A stretch of DNA of 64,000 bases from Archegozetes longisetosus (GCA_018873245.2 JAEMBT020000009.1:12311112-12375111); one strand, 5' to 3'; shown: positions 25,497 to 39,389, numbered from the stretch's first letter. Notes: generated by a model not told the origin, from the letters alone. Numbers and translations are program-made.

Positions 25497-25742
25497 GATG
25501 ATGAAAACACGCAAAACAATGATGCTCTCGGGGTTTCTTATCACTTATGTGCTTATGTAACCGTTTCTATAAGACATTACTGGAAGATCTCTGCTAACCC
25601 AACAATAAAGCTGGCTATTGATAACAAGATGGCTGAGGCCTTAAAAACGTTGTGGCCATCCGATGTGCTTACTTCTCAGCTACAGTTCACTTACTTCTCT
25701 CTTACAGTTGATTCTCTTACAGCTCGTTCTCCTTATATTTAA
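25497..25742 (+). other. ATG-poor open frame, unrecognised
   Basis: 82 codons without a stop, with protein-like composition in the first two-thirds (LGVSYHLCAYVTVSIRHYWK, then NPTIKLAIDNKMAEALKTLW). The only usable ATG gives about 38 residues. No splice donor fits the frame and the last third runs into a CTTACAGTT repeat. It could be a relic exon or chance. Confidence 0.2.
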
Positions 25743-25785
25743 CGTTTAGTTGTTATATGCTATTTGTAACTATTTAGTTGACATA

Positions 25786-25911
25786 CTATGCACATTACAT
25801 CTGATATAGTGAGCTCCTGTTATAATGAACCCCTGTTATAGTGATCTCGGTTATATTCAACAGATTTCTAGTGCAGCATTAAAGTGTGCACTATAACGAG
25901 ATACGACAGTG
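25786..25911 (+). mobile_element. MITE, family 1, 5'-truncated copy
   Basis: Contains the internal GATATAGTGAGCTCCTGTTA, TTTCTAGTGCA and CACTATAACGAGATACGAC right end. The left inverted repeat is missing. Confidence 0.5.
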
Positions 25912-26292
25912 TTTCTACCTTTACTCATAGAAAACAGATTCACTACTGATATATACTTCTAATATAGTGTATTTGGTATTGTTTAAGTGCTTTTCTATCA
26001 TTATTGTTTTCATTACTTCTGCAGTTGAGCCAAGAGGCTATTATTATCGAGATTAATATAAGAACCTACAGATGTATTTTCAACTATTTTTGAACCGATT
26101 TCTGTAATTATTGAAGTTATTTCTTTCAAATGCCATAACAAATACTATTACTAGTATTAAGATCATATAGGAATATACATATTTTATAAAATACTTCTAT
26201 ATTTAATTCGGTTTAAATTTACACAAATTTATGCACATATTGTACAGTTGAATAATTTAAAGACATCTCATATTAGTGAATGTGAGTAATTC

Positions 26293-26296
<4 letters not shown>

Positions 26297-26334
<38 letters not shown>
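26297..26334. repeat. (GA)n microsatellite
   Basis: About nineteen GA units, then GTGAGTGAGTGAGCGAGCGA. Confidence 0.95.
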
Positions 26335-26338
<4 letters not shown>

Positions 26339-26832
26339 GTGAGTGAGCGAGCGAGATTCAGCATAAAATATAATTTATAGACTAGTATTATTTTTGAAAT
26401 GTTGCATCAAATATTTAAAGCCTTGTCGTGATAAAGCTATGTTAGTTTTCCTTTTATATTAACAAAACATCTCTCTCTATCTGACTCTCTCTCGCTCTCT
26501 CTCTCCCTCCCTCTCCCCCTCACATCCCCTGCTAGCCTTTTTGCTGAAACTTATGATAAGTTACCTTTACTCAGAAAGACTATCTCTTTCTGAAGACTAA
26601 AGACTATCTGTTTCTGAACACTAGAGCAAAGACTCTCTCATTCTGTAGTCTAGAGCAAAGACTCTCTCATTCTCTAGTCTACAACGAAAACTATCTCTCT
26701 CTGAAGGCTAAAGTAAAGAATGTCTGACAATTAACGATATATCACTTTGCCATCTTTCCGCTTCTTTTATTTGGGCTTATATTAAATTATGCGAATATCA
26801 CACTTAAGATAGCATAAAGAAGGCTCTCTTTC

Positions 26833-26868
<36 letters not shown>

Positions 26869-27949
26869 AACAAACATAATTCTCTCCCACATTTACCACT
26901 CTCTCGTATCATTGAATATTAATGTAACATTTTCACTAACTTTCATTTATTCTATCTTTACCTTTCTTGTCTATTTTTTAGGGGCTTCTTCTTTAGTTCA
27001 ATGTCATGAAGATACTATTTGGCTATTATCCAGTTACCGTTCGGTTATCATTCGGCGATTATTCGGTTACCATTCGACTATCATTCGGCTATAATTCGAT
27101 TACCATTCGTCTACCATTCGGTTATCACTTAATTATCATTCAGCTATCTTTCAACTAACTTCCAGCTACTCTTAAAATCGATTTTATCAATCTTACACTC
27201 CTTGAACTTTGAAGTCTGAAAATGGTAAGGATTAACTTGAAATGAATATAAATGAAGGAAATGGGGTCTAAGCTTTAAAATCCATATCTAGTCTAAGTCT
27301 AAAATCCATATCTAGTCTAAGTCTAAAATCCGTATCTAGTCTAAATGTGTCGCTTTTGATTACATTCATAAGTCTCTAACTGAGAAACATTTTTTATTCA
27401 TTCTAATGTTTGCCCTTATTTTAACCTTACTTTCATTTCATTGCTTGGATTTGTTGAACATTTTGGTGAATATATTTTCGTTACTATCATATTACGAATT
27501 TTTAGTACGAATAGGTTTAGCCTCTCTTTTATAGAGTATCTGAATATCTGAATACATATAACTTTAAAGATTTGATTTCCGATTGTGAAACATTTAATAT
27601 CGAAATAGTATTTTCAAGGAGTTTTAGCTTTCAAGTATTCAATATTAAAATTTTGTCAGTCTATGCCAAATTCAATTCAAGCTTGTCTTCTATAAGCCAT
27701 GCTCTTCACAATTCAATAGTATATATGCTCTTCAAATCTAATATTACATTACATTATATATTAAAATTAAAACCTATTTTAGACTATTCAATATTTAAAT
27801 CATTAAAACTTAAGCTTAAATCAAGTATAGTAAAGCCTCTCCAATTCTCGTATGTACTTAAGTGGTCCTTATCAAATATTATAAATATCTTATAGGAAAT
27901 TATTATTTTATTATAGCTTCTTTTAAATCCATTTAACTATGTGCTCCAA

Positions 27950-28092
27950 TTAGATTAGATGGGTTAGATTAGATGGGTTAGGTTAGACAGGTTAGGTTGG
28001 ATGGGTTAGGTTAGACAGGTTAGGTTAGATGGGTTAGGTTAGACAGGTTAGGTTGGATGGGTTAGGTTAGACAGGTTAGGTTAGGTTTTATT
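27950..28092 (+). repeat. Higher-order TTAGG repeat
   Basis: Five to six units built from GGTTAGGTTAGACAGG and GGTTAGATGGG, about 27 bp each, so TTAGG pairs are arranged in a longer period. Confidence 0.75.
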
Positions 28093-29139
28093 TATTTGAT
28101 ATTATTCTATACAAAATTTTAAAGATTAAAATAATATCAAATTTTCTATATAAAACTGCAATTCAAATCTAAAACTTAGACTTAGTTGAAGCCTAGCTTC
28201 GTAGTACGCTTGAGTAGATTTGAGTAGAACAAAAAATAGAAATAAAATAGCACAATTCAGTTAGAATTAGATAATATTAGAGTTACAAAATAAGACTTTA
28301 TGACTTAACAGGCTCAACCATTTCTGTATATTATTGGATTTCTCATTCCCATCCATTTAGTAACTTAGAATCTGAGAAGTGAGCATTCTTACAATCAGAG
28401 ATGCGAGCATTCTTACTATCACAGAAGTGAGCATTCTTATGTTGTCATATATGTGAAGAACTAACATAGAGCTAACACAAAACTAATACAAGAACTAACA
28501 TAAGAACTAACATAAGAACTAATACAAAATCCATGCTTGATGTTATACTTTTAGTAGTGTTTTTCTGTCAACAGAGATTCAGTGGTAAGTTATTGGACTT
28601 TACAATGAGAAAATTCAATTCTATTGGCACCATAGGCACCATAGTCTGAATTTAATTTCCATTCAAACAATACTATCATAGTATTGTCTGTCAGTATTCG
28701 ACTATTTGTTATGGCAATAGCCGTTTTGGTTTAGAACATCTAGAATTCTACTCTACAATTCTGGTCTACAATTCTATCATTGGCTTAACTTTAACGTTAG
28801 AATTATTATCAGATACTTATTTTTGATCATAATGGAGCTAAAGATAACTGAATTAAATCAAATTCTATAACAAACCGATTGAACAGATGATCGCCTAAAT
28901 TCAATCAGACTTTGAAGGGTCTCAAACGTCCATTAGATTAAGCCTTAAGTCATAAGTTATACCATTTTTTAGAAGATTACCCACGATCGCAATGACTTCT
29001 TAAGCAATAACAGTTACCACAATTTGACGGATTGAATATCTATTAGTTCTCCATTGAAGAAGAATCAGAAAAGTTGCATTTGAAAGCATGGCAACCCTTA
29101 TCTTTGCATTTGACAGGTGCATACAGCGAAAGAGATGCT

Positions 29140-29465
29140 TAAATGGAAAGCTATGCTTCAATCCTTAGCTATGGAAAGCTATGCTTCAACTCTTAGCTAT
29201 GCCTCAGTCCACAACTACACTTAGCTATGCCTCTACACTGAGTTAAAGCTATACAAAGCTATGCCTCAATCCAAAGCTGCACAGAGCTATGCCTCAGATC
29301 TACACAGAGCTATGCCTCTAACCTACACAAAGTTATGCCTCAGTCCAAAGCTACACAAAGCTATGCCTCAATCGTAGCTATTCTTCAGTCTAAATCTATG
29401 GCGAGCTATGCCTCAGTCGAAAGCCATACAAACCTACGCCTCAGACCAAAGCAATACAAACCTAT
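29140..29465. repeat. Minisatellite, about 28 bp
   Basis: About twelve units around AGCTATGCCTCAGTCCAAAG followed by CTACACAA, with length variation. The open frame at 29335-29535 comes from it. Confidence 0.85.
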
Positions 29466-32370
29466 GCAATTGAAGCACTGGCTGACTGTGTCGTCACTAT
29501 TGGCCAATAATGCTATCGTTGATTGTCGCATCTGACAGACCACCAGTATTCCAGTTTGTATTGATTAGGTAGAGAAGTGCCTGAAGAATTGATTTTAGCC
29601 AACTCACCCTCAAGTGTGTGAAGTTGTGCGCGACTCAACCTAAGCACAAATCTTCTTTCCTATTATCACATTATCCCTCTATTCAATCTTATCAATCAAG
29701 TAATTGTAATACATCGCTAAGTCTGCAGATATCTTCATCTCTACTTCTGTTACTAATTTTTTATGCTTTTTTGTGCCACTTATTGGCTTTTGATTTTGAA
29801 TTGAATTTTGAATTTGAACAGAATTTTGAATTTGAGCTGAATTTTGAACAGAATTTTGAACAGAATTTGAATTTAAGCTGAACTTAGAATTAAAACAAAA
29901 TCTAAAATAACAAATAGAAATAATTGAAATGATTGATGATTAGTGGTGTGCTTGATCTTTTGTCTCAACCATAATCAAATGTTTTGGTGAGCAAAGCATC
30001 AAGTACATCACTTTTATATCGTTTTATCATCCATTATTTTCATCATTTATTAAACCATCTATTTTCTGCTAACCCTTCATATTTCTTCTCTCTCTATTAA
30101 TTACTTATTAGTCTCTTTTCTTTTTAAGTACTCCTAATGCTTAATCTAATTTTCTAATCTTGGTTATTATTAAAATTTCATATTTTTAATAAAAAAATAT
30201 TCTAATATTACAACACGAATCATAATCAACTAATATGAAGATAACTGATAATATGAAAACATTCTGATGAGATTTTTGATTTAAATTTGAGAAATACTCA
30301 TTTAGCTAGCTGAAAAATAGTTAGTTTCGACTTAATCGTATAAAGCGTACATTATTAAATTTATTATTCTACACATCTGGCCAATATTTTCTCATTTTAT
30401 TTAGATGTCATCATTTCATCTTTTAGACATTGATCGATCAAATGTCTAGATAATCAATTCTATTCCATCACTATTCTCTACAGACTCATACGGGATTTTG
30501 GGTTATAAGAATTTCCCGTATTCTACCACTAGTTTACAATTCTCTGGGTCTAAATTGATTGATAAGAAAGTATTTAGTGAATTGACCAGATTCTACCAGA
30601 TTCTCATTCTCACAACTGAAACATAACCAAAAAAGTACTAAATTTATCTAGAGAATTAGACCGATTCAAATAATAGTATATACTATAAAATCCTGATAAA
30701 TCACCGAAAGTAATCGATTAATGGAGTAATAAATTGGAATTATAACCATATCTGAAGACATGAATGCTATGGAGGTTCATCTGAAATCTTGTCTCCCTTT
30801 TGACCTTTGACTCGTCAAATGGTCAATAACCTTTTTAATTATTAGGTGAGCAAAATTTCAGGTGATTCTTCTAATGCATATATAACTACAATCAAAGTTC
30901 TACATTGAAAATGTTATTTAAACATTGAAATATCAAAAGTCAAGGACTTCCATATCATCAAAAAGTAGTAAAACTGAAAGATAGGAATCGAATAAAAATT
31001 TAGGAAAACCATTAATTGATTGAATATTTATATATAGCTTAAAGGAAAGAATCAAATGGTCTGATGCAATTTGTCATCAAAACAGACACTTATTATTGAA
31101 TTGGTATCGAAATAGAAGTTTTACATGAGATGAGCCCATTTGTAGAGCCCTAGAGGCTATAAATCATTTGTGACAATGCATCAGAAATTCACTATTCCTA
31201 TTCCTATTCTCACTCTTTTCTCTATGTTAGCTTCATATAGTTTTACTTTTTCTATTTCTTATGCCTTTTTTTCGTTCAACACAGTTTCACCTATCTATCT
31301 TTCTTACTTTTTACTACAGTTCAACCTCTATATTAAGCCCTTTTTAAAGGAGACATCCATTTTAGATAAGTCAATAAGAAATTTATGTCTATTAATGGCT
31401 TATTTCCATTGTTTATTTTAAAAGGTTAAGTATATTAAAAAGTACTTAACGGAAACAGGTTTGTAATTCTGTAGTCAAAGTACTTCGGTTGTAGTCAAAT
31501 ACTTTGCGAATATTGATAGCCGATTATTTGATTTCTTAAATTCTTATACATTAAAACAAATAATTTCCTTATTTGATAACCTAAATGGTCAAAATTGTTT
31601 ACTAGGACTACAACTGAAGTAATTTAAAGAATATTTTAAGAAATCTAATAAAACTAGTCTTAATTGTAATCTAATCAGACAAAAACAGGAGAGTGGAAGT
31701 CCTGATTAGATAAAATGAATAAGAATTGAATAAGAATTGAATAAGAATTAAATAAGAATTGAATAAGAGAAGTGGTAGGGAATGAGCAACTGATAGAATT
31801 ATTGTCGACTACATTTTTATTTAGCTTTTCGAATAACTCTCAAAGGGACTAATGACAAACCAGATGTAAAAATGATTTATTTTCTCAACACTCTGATTCA
31901 ATTATTGATCGATTCTTTTCCTTAAACATGATTCTATCCAATCGATTCTGAGTTTGAAATAAAAATTCAGTTAATTGATTGTAATCACGCAATGATTTAG
32001 AGATCACTTTTTATCGATTTTCAGAAATCATATCAAATTAGTTTAAAGTACGGAAAGTGTCCAAAACTGTTTAACATCGTTTATCAGTTTCCTATCTTTC
32101 AGATGTTAGTCACAAATAGAGTTCAATTTCTCATTAATCTCTTTAACGATATATCTAAAGAAATTGATTAAAAGTAATTATTTTCCTTATCGAATGCTCT
32201 ACACTCTATACTCTATTTACTATTTTCTTATAGTTCTTAAATAACTATTTAGTTCTCAAATTTATCTTTAGGTTATCTATCGACTTATCTTAAGAATTTA
32301 GGATAAAATAAGAGAAAACTGATATGTTGTTTCGATATTCTTTCTATTATTAATGTAAGATGTTTAGAGA

Positions 32371-32512
32371 GTAGAATATTCTGAGAGTAAAACATTCTGT
32401 GTGTAGAACATTCTGAGTGTAGAACATTCTGTGTGTAGAACATTCTGAGAGAAGAAAGAAGAATATTCTTAGAGTGTAATATTATAAGAGCAGAATATTC
32501 TGAGAGCAGACG
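32371..32512. repeat. Minisatellite with GAA-NN-TTC cores
   Basis: About eight units of TGTGTAGAACATTCTGAG. Each has the dyad AGAACATTCT or AGAATATTCT. Confidence 0.8.
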
Positions 32513-35463
32513 CCATGAAATATATTCTAAGAAGTGAGAAAATGAAAAATATTCTTAGAATCAAGAGAAAGAAAATGTTTGTATAGCGAAAATCCATTTA
32601 ATATGAAGTTGAAGCAGAAGTGGTTGAATTGATTTTTTTGATTACCCGCATAGAAACGCAGTTATTTTTAACTATGACAACATGAGAAATAAAACAACTC
32701 CATTAGAATTAGCTTTTTTAGCTCTTATTCATTGTTCATTCTCTATAGACGACCCATATTTCTACCATTTATTTACAGAATCGCTAAGGTCATCTACGAT
32801 TTTCTACCATTTATTTAGACGATCACTCTGAGGTCAAATGCGATTTTCTTTAAATTATTTACTTCTAACTAATCTTCTATTTCGTATAATAAGACGTTTG
32901 TTTTGTATTTTAACCTTAGATTCTATCTAAGAATAGCTCGATATTATACTTTTGTCCATATGGATGGATCAGACCATATAATTGAATTTCAACTGTTAAA
33001 ATATTTATATAGAACTTTCTTATTACTGCCCACCTATTTCAAATATATTGTAAACTATATTCACAATAATTATTATTATTGGAAACAACTTCATATATTC
33101 AAATTAATTTAGATAATATTTTCATTTAGATGAGTAATTACATAAATATTTTTCATCTACTTATTGTATAGTTACACCCTTATTAATGGTCGATAGTAAA
33201 TTTTAGGTTAGATTAGGTATATGTTTAGAAGTATATAATGGGTTATCCATATATTCACAAATTAGATTTAATAAGAAGTATATTATGTATATGTATTCGA
33301 GTGTGAGTGTATGTATGTATATATATGTAAGTATGAGTGTATGTATAGCTAAAAGTGTATATGAGCGAACGTGCCCTAAAAGCATAGGAGCGAGCTGTCA
33401 GACACTATCCGTATCTTAGTTTTAGAGTATACATGTGTTTCTGTTTGCTTATTTTAGGCATTGTTCCCCATATCATACTTTTAATTAAAAGCAAAATACT
33501 AGTTAATCAGTTGTAATCGAGCGAATAATATACATAAATGTCTGACTTTTACTCAATTAACTAATTTTTTGATTCAATAGTTTGCTTTTAAATCTGACTT
33601 AAATGGTATAAATCTTTGATAAATCTTCCAGTTAAGTTGATTCTGAAGAGTAGAGAATAGAACTTAGACGATAATAAGTTAATGAAACTGTAAGAGATAA
33701 TCTAAAAATAGTTATTGATCGAATAGATATTCAAATATAAACTATATAACTATAATAAAATTATTTGTGTCATCTTGAAAACAACAAATCTGAATAAATC
33801 ATAAGTCATATTTATGATAGAATTCTAATAAAGAAATTTGCGCAAAACAATATGACAAACAACTCATAAATCAATTGTTAACTAATGACCTGATTTTGCT
33901 CTGAATGTTCTGAATCAGTCGTATGGAATCAGTTCGTATGGAATCAGTTCGTATGGAATCAGTTCGTATGGAATCATTTATAGAAATTCTCAATAGACCT
34001 ACAACAGTACTGTTTTTATTTCATCCATGTCTGAGATAAAAATCAAATTTCCACCAGAGCACACATTCAATTCTGTTACTCATTCTTTTCTCAAATCTGC
34101 TCTAATCGCAATTCTCGTTTGAGATCGCACAACTTAAGATAACTTTTCACTTCTTCAGTAGTCTTATCTGAATAATATTAAGACTTTTAAGATTAATATA
34201 CTTGATTAATTAAGTTTAGGATTCAGTTACAAAATAGGGAAAATGACTTGATATCGACTTGTAGTATGGATTCTGGAGCCGATTCTGGAGCTGATTCTGG
34301 AGCTGATTCTGGACTCAAAGCCTATCATAACAAAAAAATACTTTATTCCATAAAATCTAGTTAAACAAAAATACAAGCAATAAAATTGATCTAATAAGTA
34401 GAATATTTGTTTGCAACTTAAATCAAAAACGAAACAAATGTCTTCTTCTATTTGTTATTTCATATTTGTTACGGGTTTCCATTGATTTTCAGGAAATCAA
34501 TGTTTGAGTATCTAATAAGCCAAATAAAAAGACAGCACTGAATAAGACAGCACTGAATTCTTGCTCATCCCTTTTGTGGAACTCAGATTTCTCAACAAAT
34601 CAATTAGTTTTACTAATGACATCAATTTTTGATACTTCAACTTAGATCCTGAGGCAGTTTGTGAACAATTATTTTAATTATTCACTCATATATTCTACTA
34701 TATACTCATTCATACTAAATAGTCTCTCATTTGTAAAATGTTGAAATTTTTAATTTAACATCTCTTTTAACTAGTTATAAGTAATCGTTTCATCTAGATA
34801 TATATTTTTTCATAATAATAATTTCTTTGTTCTCTATTCTTCAATAATTATTTGGAAAATTCTTTTTTCTAAATTTAGATAGCGTGAAATTTCTTATATT
34901 CTTAGGATTCTAATGTCTGTAACTAAGGAGACAGTCCTATATAGAGGTCGGAGAATTGCCGCAAAAATCATTCTTAAGTCAACTCTCAAATCCTAATCAT
35001 TCCATTATTAAGTCAAAAGATATTTCAACCTAATTCGTGTATATATATCGCTAGAAGTTTGAGCATTTCAAAATCGATTTTTTAGTAATGAATTCTTAAA
35101 CTTTGGCTCATCTAGGCCACTCAGTTGGCCCTCTCTCAACCTAACTTTGGTCTCGCCCTGACCTGACTTTTTGCATAGTAAAAGAAAATTCAAAATTATC
35201 TACAATAAAACCCCTAGCTACTAACCTCTCAATTGAAGTGTGTTTAAGAAGTATTGATTTTTGAAAATATTGTGTCAAATGGAAAAATGCTATCAACTAT
35301 TAAATAGAATGCTCATTAATAATTTAAGTTAAATAAAATTAGATGTATATAAGATTCAATGAAACTGATAAACGAATCAACTCCTAATAGACAAGTTATG
35401 CCATCAAACGGACAGACAATCGTCACTTTAGATAACTTAATAATTATAGGTCTCAATTGTAAG

Positions 35464-35572
35464 TATAGTTAAACTTCATTAATTTGAACAATAAAAATAA
35501 GTCTTAATTTCTGATGCTTCTTTATAGAAATACGGCTTAAATACATGTTCCAAATAGAGAGGTTTTACTATA
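35464..35572 (+). mobile_element. MITE, family 3, diverged copy
   Basis: The left end is TATAGTTAAACTTCATTAAT and the right end AATAGAGAGGTTTTACTATA, inverted repeats of about 14 bases with mismatches. Confidence 0.4.
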
Positions 35573-37712
35573 TTAGAGAATATTCCTTAGTAAGAATCTG
35601 AGATACTAAAAAATAACCTTAAGAATAATTAACAATTATTACAATAAAATATTGACGTTAAAACTAATTAATACTTAAAAGAATAGATATATGATTAAAG
35701 AGGTTAAGAGTTAAGGGAAAAGTGTCTAAACAAATCTGTAAACATGTCAGCTGACAAATATGATAAGATGAAATGAATTTTTAAATATTCATTATGTTTA
35801 GCTTGTAATTACATCAATCCTCTTTTGACTTCTTCTCTGTCTAAAGACTATTAATTTGAATCCATCAGATAAAATGCTAATTCTCTACCAATGAACAATA
35901 GACTATTACTAACTACACTCGACCGCAGTATTGATCCATTATTAGAGACTGACTAATTGCTCTGAAACTTTTCTAAATTTGATTTTGCGAATACAACTAA
36001 TTTAATATAATAATTTGATTACATGCTTCAAATATATTTTGTTAAAAGATATTCTGTTTAATAATATATCAATTGTTATGTCTATTTATGACAAGACAGA
36101 TAAGCATTTTATTAATCAGATTTAATGATTAATTTGTCGGTCTCTAATTGTATTTGCGATTCTAATCGATTATATTTATGTTCAATGCTAGAGTAGAAGA
36201 TAACAAATTTTCGATCCGGTTCTGGAGTAGTTTTCTACTGATTGCAGCTCATTCTTACAGTTTAGTTATAAGTCCTCACATTCTTTCTTATTCTTACAGT
36301 TTTGCTATAAGTCCTTATTCTTACAGTTTAGTTATAAGTCCTCCTCAAACAAACCAATAGCAACAAATTGACATGAAAATCTATCAACTTCTCATTCAAT
36401 TATATACTATTTTAGGCTTAAGATCTTTTCGGATATCAAAAATGACAAAATTATTACATTATCACTGAATAACTAAAACTGTAATTGATTTTATCAGAAG
36501 TAAGGCTAGGAATTGGTTGTTGTTATTGTTTTGTAATAGTTTGATTTACTATTTATATACCATTCCATTAAGATATATTTGAAACACAAATCTTTTTTAT
36601 CTAAAAAATTGTGATAAAAACTATACAAATTGTATGATCGATCAAATTCAGATCAATCATATATATAAGTCCGGAAAATGATTTCGTAGTAATCATGACT
36701 ATTCAGTGGATTGAATGGAAAGATTTGAAGCAATTCTTTACAATAGAATCAATATATGTTGAGATGGTTTGTATATTGAAGAATTAATTTTTTACTAAAC
36801 CTGCATTTACAGTTAGAATAACATAGGGGTAATCCAAACATGAAATTGATAGAAATTGATTCTGAAAATTCAATTCTTAAACAATTTTATATTGTTTTGC
36901 TTAGCCTAATCTTTCAACAATTCTATTTGAAGATTAGATATTTTGAAGATCAGATTCAATTTACTACTGAAAGAATTAATGAAAAATCTTATAGAAATAT
37001 TAATTTATAAGATTCAATTATAAGAGAGTTTCTAGATGCTACAGACGAAATTTAAACCTAAAGTATTGTTGAGATAATGTATCTGTGTTGAAAGCACAAG
37101 GCTATATTGTATTGAATACATTTTGTGTTCGTATTAAACATTTGTAAATATGTTATACATTAGGAAAATGTCTCAATCTATATATAAAATCTATGCATAT
37201 CTCAAACTTTTGACTTGAAATCTCTAAATGGATATAAAATTGATCGATATATTGAAAATATGTTCTATATTAATCAATTTTTAAATGTTTAAATAATAGA
37301 GACCTCAAATCTGTAATTTATACTTCAATAATAAATAAAGCTTTAAATACTCGTAACTCGAATCAACGTTAATCTAGCAACGTCTACGGAATATTTATCT
37401 TATTACAACAATCGATAGAATGCTATCTAATTATTTCAGATTTAGTTAATGTAGTGCTCAGTTAATGGTTAGTGAGGAATGCTAATTTAATTTCAATTAC
37501 AATCTGTTGAGTTAATGGGGACTATCGGTTATGATTAACGGAGATTATCCACTACGATTAACGGGGATTATTCATTATGATTAAAGGATTAGCCATTAAT
37601 TAACTCAACCATAATAGTTATTCCTAAATGATTGGCAGCAAAGCAAAAATAAAACAATAGTAGATAAGAGTATTGTTTAAAGTGTTCTCTAACAGTTCAG
37701 TTTAAGAATTAC

Positions 37713-37771
37713 TTCAAAAGAAATATTATCGCTACCATCAAACATAATCCACGCGCAAATGCGATATACAT
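37713..37771 (-). CDS. Candidate exon downstream of 38101-38210
   Basis: Preceded on the minus strand by a long pyrimidine tract (ttgtttctctatttgtggctcag) and followed by gtaatt. In phase 1 it reads VYRICAWIMFDGSDNISFE; the split codon with the previous exon is T|AT (Tyr). The intervening 329 bases hold a minisatellite. Another frame gives a signal-peptide-like MYIAFARGLCLMVAIIFLL, so the reading is not certain. Confidence 0.38.
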
Positions 37772-37834
37772 CTGAGCCACAAATAGAGAAACAATGAGGA
37801 ATAAATTGTCAATCTTGTTTGACATCTTTGGTAA

Positions 37835-37985
37835 GAATAGGGCTGAGAATTGGGTTGAGAGTTAGGATGAGAGTCGGGCTGGGAGTAGGAATGAGAGTAG
37901 GGCTGAGAGTAGGGCTGAGAACAGGGCTGAGAACCGGACTGAGAATAGAGCTGTAAACAGAACTTAGAACAGGGTTGAAAATAGA
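37835..37985. repeat. Minisatellite, about 14 bp
   Basis: About ten units of GGGCTGAGAGTAGG, lying inside the predicted intron of the candidate minus-strand gene. Confidence 0.8.
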
Positions 37986-38100
37986 CCTAGGGATACGGGT
38001 TCGACAGAAGATACACAGAGTTTTTGCTGATTATGTTGTATATAAAAAAATATATAACTAAAAAAAGAAAACTGGAATATTAGGTAGTATTGTGGCTTAC

Positions 38101-38210
38101 ACGCGAATAAAGCTTCACTCGAATCGCAGCCAATCCAATAAATCAATTGGAATCTCATGAGCTGAACGTGAATGTAATCACAATATCTGTCAGCCATTGG
38201 AAAAGTTGCA
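38101..38210 (-). CDS. Candidate exon, unrecognised gene
   Basis: On the minus strand it is flanked by atttcctgttag and gtaagcc. It reads ATFPMADRYCDYIHVQLMRF, then QLIYWIGCDSSEALFA, phase 2 in and phase 1 out. An ATG lies four codons in. The phase and frame fit the exon at 37713-37771. The composition is protein-like, with cysteines and tryptophan and no repeats. I do not recognise it. Confidence 0.42.
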
Positions 38211-38394
38211 CTAACAGGAAATATTTGCGTAATGGCCTTCTTCTCCCTTTATGGTGGTTGAACGAGTGAGAACAGATGCTGGTCATCGTCTTGTATTATT
38301 GCCATCATATTCTTTTTCTTTTGTCAAAGATAGTTTTTACTATTACCAGTAAAAAAGATATGAAGCTGTATAACGTTGTACATGAATTAACTTA

Positions 38395-38625
38395 ATAATC
38401 GCTGATAGCAACTAGAAGTCATGCTTTGTGATGGCATGCTTTCGATCAGACCATATCAATAAACTTATGAAATATTCAATATCATAATCAGAGCAAATCT
38501 GAAATCAAATTTGGCAAAAAATTCATAGGTATGAAGGAGAGGTTGGTATAAAGGTTGGTATAGAAGTTGACATAGTGGTTGTCATAGCAACAAACACCCA
38601 TAGTTGCTACCAACTACTACCAAGT
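38395..38625 (+). repeat. Interspersed repeat, family 4, copy B
   Basis: Blocks CTGATAGCAACTAG, GTGATGGCATGC, TCAGACCATAT, TAAACTTATGAAATATTCAA and TTTGGCAAAAAATTCATAG occur in the same order as copy A. It ends in GGTTGTCATAGCAAC and TAGTTGCTACC, which form a short inverted repeat. Confidence 0.65.
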
Positions 38626-39389
38626 ATAAAACAATACAGGACTTATAATCAAAGTACTCTTGATTTGATTAACCTAAGTGCTCTTAACTGACTCTATATT
38701 AAGTTTATCCTAACATTCAAGCTTATAATATGAATATTCATTAAATATGAATTGAATGAATGGGTCTGAGCTGAAAAGAAAAGCTTGCTTATTGTGATCA
38801 ATAGAGACAAAGAATATATACAAAGAATATATATACAAAGAATATATATATAAAGAATATGTACAAAGAGTATATATACAAGAATGCTCTTCATCTTTTG
38901 ACTTGAATAACAACTTAATAAACTAGAAAACAATAGTTGCATCTGGAGATGATGTTCTATCCCATAATGACATTTACAAACATTTGGATCTTTATATTTT
39001 GGCTTGACTAGCTACTCGTCTCCATGTTTCTATCCATCTTTTTACTTTGGATCATTTCGATCCATATCTTTACTCTACTATGACTTTTGACCTAAAATAC
39101 AGTATTTTTATTGTAATTAGATTTTCATATTATGTTTAATACTATTGTATAAAATTGTATAAAAATGCATAATATTGTATAGTATTTATATTGTATAATA
39201 CTGTAGACCATTGTATAGTAGTTATATTGTATAACATGCTTATTATACAAAACTCTGATTTTGCTTCACACTAAATTGTTTCCTTTCATATGATTTTCTA
39301 TAGATATTTAGATTCCACTATTTGCGATCATTTCTGCTTCTATTCCATAAGGAATTAAATCAAATTGTTTTTTAGGATTTTATTTTACA

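Larger units (their letters stand above)
21028..37712. other. Gene desert, central part
   Basis: AT-rich DNA with MITEs, CT/GA tracts (23815-23870, 24150-24190, 26836-26867) and minisatellites. Arrays not listed elsewhere lie at 26575-26715, 27015-27150 (TTATCATTCGGCT), 27270-27345, 28365-28525, 29800-29880, 31710-31765, 33905-33975 (TCAGTTCGTATGGAA) and 34268-34312. Frames of 83-107 codons at 27572 and 31170 are low-complexity and unrecognised. Confidence 0.6.
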
